From CBFHSF01 sp965658445 (GTDB lineage Bacteria > Bacteroidota > Bacteroidia > Flavobacteriales > Schleiferiaceae): a stretch of 64,000 nt of DNA. How positions within the stretch are numbered: the stretch's first letter is position 1; each line of letters opens with the position of its first letter. Made by a program: the position numbers and the translations under genes. The notes under the pieces were generated by a model, which ran no database searches, had not been told where the DNA came from, and saw only the letters and a program-made list of their open reading frames with translations. Location of the stretch: positions 284,581 to 348,580 of the forward strand of contig CBFHSF010000002.1 of assembly GCA_965658445.1 (NCBI GenBank), in the 5' to 3' direction. This document shows, one piece after another, positions 59,897 to 64,000 of the stretch.

Positions 59897-61126
59897 CTAT
59901 CCCTTTGCCTTGTAGATCAAAGTAGACATCTCCTGCTCATTCCAATATTTATTGGCGATTTCTAGAAGTTGAGAAGAGGTCAACGCATCAATCTTTCTAT
60001 GCACTTCTTCCAGGGTATCCATTTTCCCAAAAACCAAAGTGGACTTTGCCATGCCCAACATCTGACTACCGTAGTTCTCTTGGTTGAGAGCAATCTGTCC
60101 CTTGAGTTGTTGCTTGGCTCTGCTGAGTTGTAAAACGCCCAGCGACTTTTCTCGCATCTTTTTGAGTTCGGACTTTATAAGTCGCGTAGTTTTGGCGGCA
60201 GTTGACGGATCGACACCTGCGTAAATTCCAAAAACTCCCGTATCTGAATAGGCCTGATAATAGGATTCGATGTTATAGGCAAAACCGTATTTCTCTCGGA
60301 TGTTGAGATTGAGGCGAGAGTTCATACCCGGGCCTCCCATGAGGTTGTTGAGTAGAATCATTCCGGTCAAATCTTCATCTACCGCAGAAGGTGCTCTATT
60401 TCCAATGACCAAATGCGTTTGATAGGTGTCGCGTTCTACAGATTTGTGAACTGGGGTGTAACCAGAAATCTCTTGACGCCCCTCCCCTTTTTGCGTTTGG
60501 GGAATATCTGAGCTGTACTTATTGAGAAGTCTCTCCAGTTTCTTGGGAGCAATTCTTCCTACGGAGCTAAACACCATCTGGTCGGTAGTGTAATTACGGC
60601 GTATAAAGTCCAAAATGCTCTGGCGAGAGAAAGACGCCAAGGACTGCTCCGTTCCCAAGATGTTTTTTCCCATGGCGTGTTCTGGGAAAATCAATTCATC
60701 AAACTCGTCAAAAATGGAATCCGAAGGAGAGTCTAAATAGGAATTGATCTCTTCAAAGATTACATCCTTTTCCTTTTTTATTTCTTTCTCTGGAAATGTG
60801 GAGTGAAAGCAAATATCGAAGATGAGTTCAATAGCTCTTTCGTAATGAGGCGCTAAGAAACTTCCGTATACTACGGTTTCCTCTTTGGAAGTATAGGCAT
60901 TGAGTTCTCCACCAACATCCTCGAGTCTACTGAGAATGTGGTACACCTTTCTTTTCTGAGTCCCTTTGAAGAAGGTGTGCTCAATATAGTGGGCCAATCC
61001 CTGTTCCTCGGATTTTTCATCTCGAGAACCTGCGTTGACCGTAATACCACAATGCGCAACCGGACCATCAATTTGCTTGTGGACTACGCGGATGCCATTA
61101 GGCAATGTAAAGGTGAAAATTTGCAT
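59897..61126 (-). CDS. M16 family metallopeptidase (single-chain, catalytic)
   Basis: A 409-residue zinc peptidase of the M16B/PqqL-type. The zinc motif HYIEH is in GLAHYIEHTFFKGT (about residue 45) with the distal Glu region EKDVIFEEINSYLDSPSD, and the second half-domain includes MNSRLNLNIREKYGFAYNIE with the substrate Arg/Tyr pair. There is no signal peptide, so it is cytosolic, unlike the pair at 55.6 kb. A perfect -7 box four bases upstream of the ATG predicts a leaderless mRNA. It may also be transcribed from the sigma operon upstream (gap 40 bases). Confidence 0.92.
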   Translation of the reverse strand: MQIFTFTLPNGIRVVHKQIDGPVAHCGITVNAGSRDEKSEEQGLAHYIEHTFFKGTQKRKVYHILSRLEDVGGELNAYTSKEETVVYGSFLAPHYERAIELIFDICFHSTFPEKEIKKEKDVIFEEINSYLDSPSDSIFDEFDELIFPEHAMGKNILGTEQSLASFSRQSILDFIRRNYTTDQMVFSSVGRIAPKKLERLLNKYSSDIPQTQKGEGRQEISGYTPVHKSVERDTYQTHLVIGNRAPSAVDEDLTGMILLNNLMGGPGMNSRLNLNIREKYGFAYNIESYYQAYSDTGVFGIYAGVDPSTAAKTTRLIKSELKKMREKSLGVLQLSRAKQQLKGQIALNQENYGSQMLGMAKSTLVFGKMDTLEEVHRKIDALTSSQLLEIANKYWNEQEMSTLIYKAKG

Positions 61127-61130
61127 GGCG

Positions 61131-61138
61131 CAAAGATA
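61131..61138 (-). promoter_or_regulatory. -7 promoter box immediately before the M16 gene
   Basis: TATCTTTG on the minus strand is separated from the ATG by only four bases (CGCC). The start site would fall at the A of ATG. Confidence 0.5.
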
Positions 61139-61166
61139 GAAATCCCCTGAACTCTATCGCGGCTTC

Positions 61167-61559
61167 TCAGGACTTCAACAAGACCTTCTTTTTGAGTTTA
61201 GTAAACTCGTACAAACTCATGAGGTGGTAGAGAGCCAAAAGGGCAAATCCCAGGGCAATGTACTCAGAATAGGCCATCCAATCTTGCGACCAAGAAGAGG
61301 TAACGAATTCTAAATCTCCGGAGTAAACAGACATCAATGTGATTCCAGTAACGGTGACGATTCCCACTACGACCAGCATCCAAATAGAATCAGAGGTTCC
61401 CTTGATGAACACATAAGGCTTTTCCTTTTTGAGCTTGGCCTGGAAGGCTTGCATGAAATTGGGAGACAACTCACCAATGGATTGGGAAAGCGCCGTAGAA
61501 ATCTGACGGTCTATATTTTTGTTTTCGCTGCGGTTAGAATTTGAAGTCATCATGTCCAT
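61167..61559 (-). CDS. Two-helix membrane protein downstream of sigma factor (candidate anti-sigma)
   Basis: A 130-residue protein: a polar N-terminus of about 55 residues (RQISTALSQSIGELSPNFMQ) followed by two membrane helices (about residues 58-78 and 97-117) and a basic tail. It overlaps the sigma gene by 10 bases, the usual place for an anti-sigma factor, and its cytosolic N-terminal segment followed by TM helices fits one. There is no Zn-anti-sigma motif (HxxxCxxC). I do not recognise a family; the role is inferred from position. Confidence 0.65.
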   Translation of the reverse strand: MDMMTSNSNRSENKNIDRQISTALSQSIGELSPNFMQAFQAKLKKEKPYVFIKGTSDSIWMLVVVGIVTVTGITLMSVYSGDLEFVTSSWSQDWMAYSEYIALGFALLALYHLMSLYEFTKLKKKVLLKS

Positions 61560-62131
61560 GCAATTTTAAGGTCTGGTCTCTGTTCTGAAATTTCAGCAAA
61601 ACGCTTTCGCGCCTTGTGTAAACCTGTTTTTACGGCACTTTCTGAAGTGCGAGTCATTTCTACAATTTCCTTGATGGAATATTCTTCCAGATAAAAGAGG
61701 ACCAGCAAACTTCGCTGCGTAGGTCCCATTTCTTCTAGAACGGTTTGTATGGCGAGTTGCTTGTCTCTCTCCATCATTTGTTGTTCTCCCCCATGGCCTG
61801 AGGTCGAAAGATTATTGTGTTCTTCATCCCAAGAAACGGTGGGCTTCTTTTTCTTTAAGGCCGTAAGTGCCGCATTGTATGCAATGCGATACAACCAAGA
61901 AGAGAAAGAAGAGTCCCCTTTAAACTGAGGAAGATATTTGTGAACTTTTAAAAAGACGTCCATGGTCGTTTCTTCTGCCAGCTCTCGGTTTCTCAATATC
62001 CCCATTACCAATCGGAACACCTTGTCCTTATAGAGCATCACACCTTCTGTAAAGGCCTGATCGTCCCCCTTGAGGGCTCTAGAAATCCATGGATAATCAT
62101 GGTGCGTTTGGTTTGTGTTTGACGGGCTCAC
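61550..62131 (-). CDS. RNA polymerase ECF sigma factor
   Basis: A 193-residue group IV sigma factor. Region 2 is AFTEGVMLYKDKVFRLVMGI followed by LAEETTMDVFLKVHKYLPQF and the -10 contact part WLYRIAYNAALTALKKKK; region 4 is FYLEEYSIKEIVEMTRTSES with AVKTGLHKARKRF (DNA-recognition helix). No region 3 and no region 1, as expected. The GTG at 62131 is the only suitable start. A promoter of matching ECF type lies so close that the mRNA would be leaderless. It is followed, with overlap, by a membrane protein, and is divergent from a DUF6249 protein gene that shares the same promoter motif. Confidence 0.93.
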   Translation of the reverse strand: MSPSNTNQTHHDYPWISRALKGDDQAFTEGVMLYKDKVFRLVMGILRNRELAEETTMDVFLKVHKYLPQFKGDSSFSSWLYRIAYNAALTALKKKKPTVSWDEEHNNLSTSGHGGEQQMMERDKQLAIQTVLEEMGPTQRSLLVLFYLEEYSIKEIVEMTRTSESAVKTGLHKARKRFAEISEQRPDLKIAWT

Positions 62132-62137
62132 ATCTTG

Positions 62138-62166
62138 TAGACGACTTACGTCCAGAAAAGGTTACC
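62138..62166 (-). promoter_or_regulatory. ECF-type promoter of the sigma gene
   Basis: On the minus strand GGTAACC (62166-62160) is followed after 17 bases by GTCTA (62142-62138). The GTG start of the sigma gene is 7 bases downstream. The arm GGTAACCTTTT is repeated, inverted, at 62223. Confidence 0.7.
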
Positions 62167-62233
62167 TCTAAAGTTAAAATTTATTTACCCAAATCGATTT
62201 TTCATTTTTTTTTAATGGGGGTGGTAACCTTTT
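62156..62233. repeat. Perfect 11-bp inverted repeat in the divergent sigma/DUF6249 region
   Basis: AAAAGGTTACC (62156-62166) and GGTAACCTTTT (62223-62233) are exact reverse complements, 56 bases apart. Each arm reads outward as the -35 element of a divergent gene. Confidence 0.85.
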
Positions 62234-62252
62234 TGAAAAACCCATAGTCTTA
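62223..62252 (+). promoter_or_regulatory. ECF-type promoter of the DUF6249 gene
   Basis: GGTAACC (62223-62229) is followed after 17 bases by GTCTTA (62247-62252). The spacing equals that on the sigma side. The gene starts about 97 bases after the predicted start site. Confidence 0.65.
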
Positions 62253-62354
62253 AAGACGAAACCCACAGAGAAATGGACTTCTCAAGAGTCTCCTCAAAAG
62301 AGTTTCACTACGCAAAAAACTAATACATAAAGTAAAAACCAAAAATCAAACACA

Positions 62355-62780
62355 ATGGTAGAAATCTTAATCCCAATCGCAGGTATGGCCTTAGTATTCG
62401 GAATTGTATACTTTGGAGTAACCACCAAACACAAAGAAAAAATGGAGATGATAGAAAGAGGTGTAGACCCTCAAGTATTAGAATCTCCAAGAGGCTACGG
62501 AGCCCTCAAGTTCGGCCCTCTTCTCATTGGGTTAGGACTGGGATTCTTCCTCTATAGAATCCTCCCTTTTGAGGGAGAAATGATGAGAAACGGATTGCTT
62601 CTCATATTTGGAGGAATCGGTTTGGTCATCGGTCACACCCTAGCAAGAAAACAAATGGACGAAGATCAGGACAAAAGAGATCGCAAAGCGTTGGAAAGAG
62701 AAAAGATGATGCGCGAAACCGCTTCGCAAAACACTCCTCCTATGGCTGAAGAAGTTAAAGACGCCCCCTCAGCGGAGTAG
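62355..62780 (+). CDS. DUF6249-type membrane protein
   Basis: A 141-residue protein with three hydrophobic segments (about residues 3-22, 51-72 and 79-96) and a cytosolic acidic-basic tail (QMDEDQDKRDRKALEREKMM). The motif VTTKHKEKMEMIERGVDP after the first helix is typical of DUF6249-like proteins that often sit beside ECF sigma genes in Bacteroidota. Likely a target of the divergent sigma factor and perhaps part of its envelope signal pathway (inferred from shared promoter motif). It ends before a strong terminator. Confidence 0.75.
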   Translation: MVEILIPIAGMALVFGIVYFGVTTKHKEKMEMIERGVDPQVLESPRGYGALKFGPLLIGLGLGFFLYRILPFEGEMMRNGLLLIFGGIGLVIGHTLARKQMDEDQDKRDRKALEREKMMRETASQNTPPMAEEVKDAPSAE

Positions 62781-62811
62781 AAAATCTCAAATCAAAACCA
62801 AACCAAATGTA

Positions 62812-62840
62812 AAGCGCCAAGTGGATATCACTTGGCGCTT
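62812..62840 (+). terminator. Terminator of the DUF6249 gene
   Basis: A 12-bp perfect stem AAGCGCCAAGTG / CACTTGGCGCTT with a 5-base loop, followed by TTGTTTT. Confidence 0.92.
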
Positions 62841-62960
62841 TTGTTTTCTGGCAAAACTCTAAAGTGGTGTCCCTATATAAGTACCATTTATGGTTGCGCC
62901 GTTGTTGGTTACCGTTCCCAAAACAATCAACGAACCAAAAAAAAGCAACACAAAAACAAA

Positions 62961-62990
62961 AGAGCCCGGACCGTTGCCGATCCGAGCTCT
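62961..62990 (-). terminator. Terminator of the S9 peptidase gene
   Basis: The stem AGAGC-CGGA / TCCG-GCTCT has one mismatch. On the minus strand it is followed by TTTTGTTTTTG. It lies 44 bases after the S9 gene. Confidence 0.8.
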
Positions 62991-63034
62991 ATTTTTATCG
63001 CTTTTGAAATGTTTCGAACGTATTCGAGGGTTAT

Positions 63035-64000
63035 CTATTTCAAGGTTTCATCTAACCAATTGAAGAACTGGTCATGCCAAATCAATCCGTTCTGTGGGTT
63101 GAGTACCCAGTGTCCTTCGTTGGGGAAGTACAAGAATTTAGATTTGATTCCCTTCAATTGAGCAGCTTGGAAGGCTTCCATTCCTTGGTTGATGGGCACA
63201 CGGAAATCCAATCCGCCGTGAATCACTAAAATGGGAGTATCCCAGTTTCCTACGTAATTGATGGGGTTGAACTTTTCGTAGCCAACCGGAGGATTCTCTC
63301 CCCAGAAAGGTCCACCTATATCCCAATTGGCAAAGAACATTTCTTCCGTTGTTAGGTACCAGCTCTCTAGGTTAAAGAGTCCACAGTGAGAGATGAAAGA
63401 ACTGAATCGCCCTTCGTGAATACCCGCCAACATGTAAACTGAGTACCCTCCGTAAGAAGCTCCCACAGCTCCGATATTCTCATTGTCAACATACTCTTCT
63501 TTCGCTACATCGTCAATGGCGCTGAGGTAATCTCTCATGGATTGTCCTCCCCAGTCTCCAGAAATCTCTTCGTTCCAATCCTGACCAAAACCTGGAAGTC
63601 CACGGCGGTTAGGAGCGACTACAACATATCCGTTGGCAGCCATTAACTGAAAGTTCCAGCGGAAGCTGTAGAATTGAGAAACAGCAGCTTGTGGTCCACC
63701 TTGACAGTATAGTAGTGTGGGGTATTTCTTAGTGGCATCAAAGTCAGGAGGAAGGATTACCCAAACCAACATCTTCTTGCCATCCGTAGTTTCTACCCAG
63801 CGCTTTTCTACCGTGCTCATTTTTACATCGGAATACAACGCATCATTAACTTTAGAAATTCCCGTTGCCTTCTTTTTTGAAACGTAGAAAATTTCATTGG
63901 CGTGGTTCATATCAGAGCGCATAGCCACGATGCCTTTCTTGGCGGCGATGGGGTGACTGTAGTTGTAATCACCTTCCGTCAACCATTCTGTTTTGATCTT
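63035..64000 (-). CDS. S9 family (prolyl oligopeptidase / DPP-IV-like) peptidase, C-terminal part
   Basis: The last 321 residues of a serine peptidase; the frame is open to the window end, so the start and the N-terminal beta-propeller are outside. The alpha/beta-hydrolase domain shows the nucleophile Ser in VGASYGGYSVYML, the catalytic Asp in DTPILVIHGGLDFRVP, and the catalytic His in FPNEGHWVL. The segment TLLYCQGGPQAAVSQFYSFR is characteristic of Bacteroidota S9 enzymes of the dipeptidyl-peptidase/acylaminoacyl type. Likely periplasmic or secreted, but the signal peptide is not in view. A terminator follows. Confidence 0.93.
   Translation of the reverse strand, partial: KIKTEWLTEGDYNYSHPIAAKKGIVAMRSDMNHANEIFYVSKKKATGISKVNDALYSDVKMSTVEKRWVETTDGKKMLVWVILPPDFDATKKYPTLLYCQGGPQAAVSQFYSFRWNFQLMAANGYVVVAPNRRGLPGFGQDWNEEISGDWGGQSMRDYLSAIDDVAKEEYVDNENIGAVGASYGGYSVYMLAGIHEGRFSSFISHCGLFNLESWYLTTEEMFFANWDIGGPFWGENPPVGYEKFNPINYVGNWDTPILVIHGGLDFRVPINQGMEAFQAAQLKGIKSKFLYFPNEGHWVLNPQNGLIWHDQFFNWLDETLK

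Noticed and set aside
1..64000. A complete new defence, toxin or biosynthetic system
   Set aside because: I looked for clusters of nuclease, helicase, toxin-antitoxin, phage or biosynthetic genes. Only an isolated HNH-like gene was found; all other clusters are known housekeeping or envelope types.

Overview
The window looks like chromosomal DNA from a marine-type member of the Bacteroidota, most likely the order Flavobacteriales. The evidence is direct: genes for gliding-motility proteins GldE and GldD sit in the flavobacterial order mutY-ssb-gldE-gldD. Two large secreted proteins end in the CHU_C / 'gliding motility-associated' C-terminal domain used by the type IX secretion system (T9SS). 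Many genes have the Bacteroidota promoter box TAnnTTTG and lack Shine-Dalgarno sequences. The HMG-CoA reductase and GYDIA-type GHMP kinase pair is also typical of flavobacteria. Coding density is high and I see no prophage, insertion sequence, integron or CRISPR array. I did not recognise the genus.

Layout. 1-5.7 kb: cell-shape operon mreB(partial)-mreC-mreD-PBP2-rodA, then a DUF1361 membrane protein. 5.9-13.7 kb (minus strand): envelope operon coaX, an outer-membrane protein, a TPR protein, lptC, a small membrane protein, a CorC-like CBS protein and a PpiD/SurA-like foldase. 13.8 kb: tRNA-Phe with a clear promoter. 14.1-20 kb: a DEAD-box helicase followed by small exported proteins (two NTF2-fold proteins, a DUF4412 protein, two lipoproteins with Tyr/Gly/Trp-rich loops, two small beta-barrels). 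20-24.3 kb: small membrane proteins, an RRM protein, an FAD oxidase and a GNAT enzyme. 24.4-29 kb: mevalonate-pathway pair and a T9SS substrate. 29-36.9 kb: PAP2 phosphatase, Obg, Adk, a mannose-1-phosphate guanylyltransferase, a DUF389 protein, a repeat-filled 571-bp gap, fumarase and an SdpI-like protein. 37-44 kb: an ArsC-like protein, a 1070-residue T9SS substrate, RF2, threonine aldolase, an orphan NUMOD4/HNH protein and RecX. 44.3-50.8 kb: rng, a 29-residue ribosomal-type protein, a TPR protein, HU, mutY, ssb, gldE, gldD and a DUF2007 protein. 50.8-55.2 kb: a TPR protein, a lipoprotein, serS, rpmA and rplU. 55.6-62.8 kb: three M16 peptidases, an O-methyltransferase, and an ECF sigma factor with a membrane partner and a divergent DUF6249 protein. 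63-64 kb: the C-terminal part of an S9 peptidase, cut by the window end.

Most of the window is housekeeping and envelope biology. The most unusual structures lie outside the genes. First, there are phased arrays of degenerate 7-base repeats in the 34.2-34.76 kb gap, with a related-looking array at 59.08 kb; all abut gene 3' ends. Second, a perfect 11-bp inverted repeat lies between the ECF sigma gene and its divergent neighbour. Each arm reads as a -35 element at the same distance from a GTCT -10 element, which predicts an autoregulated divergent ECF promoter pair. Other points of note are an RF2 gene without the programmed frameshift, a MutY iron-sulphur loop one residue short, -7 boxes placed so close to start codons that the mRNAs should be leaderless, and a 29-codon gene for a very basic ribosomal-type protein. 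I found no convincing new defence or biosynthetic system.
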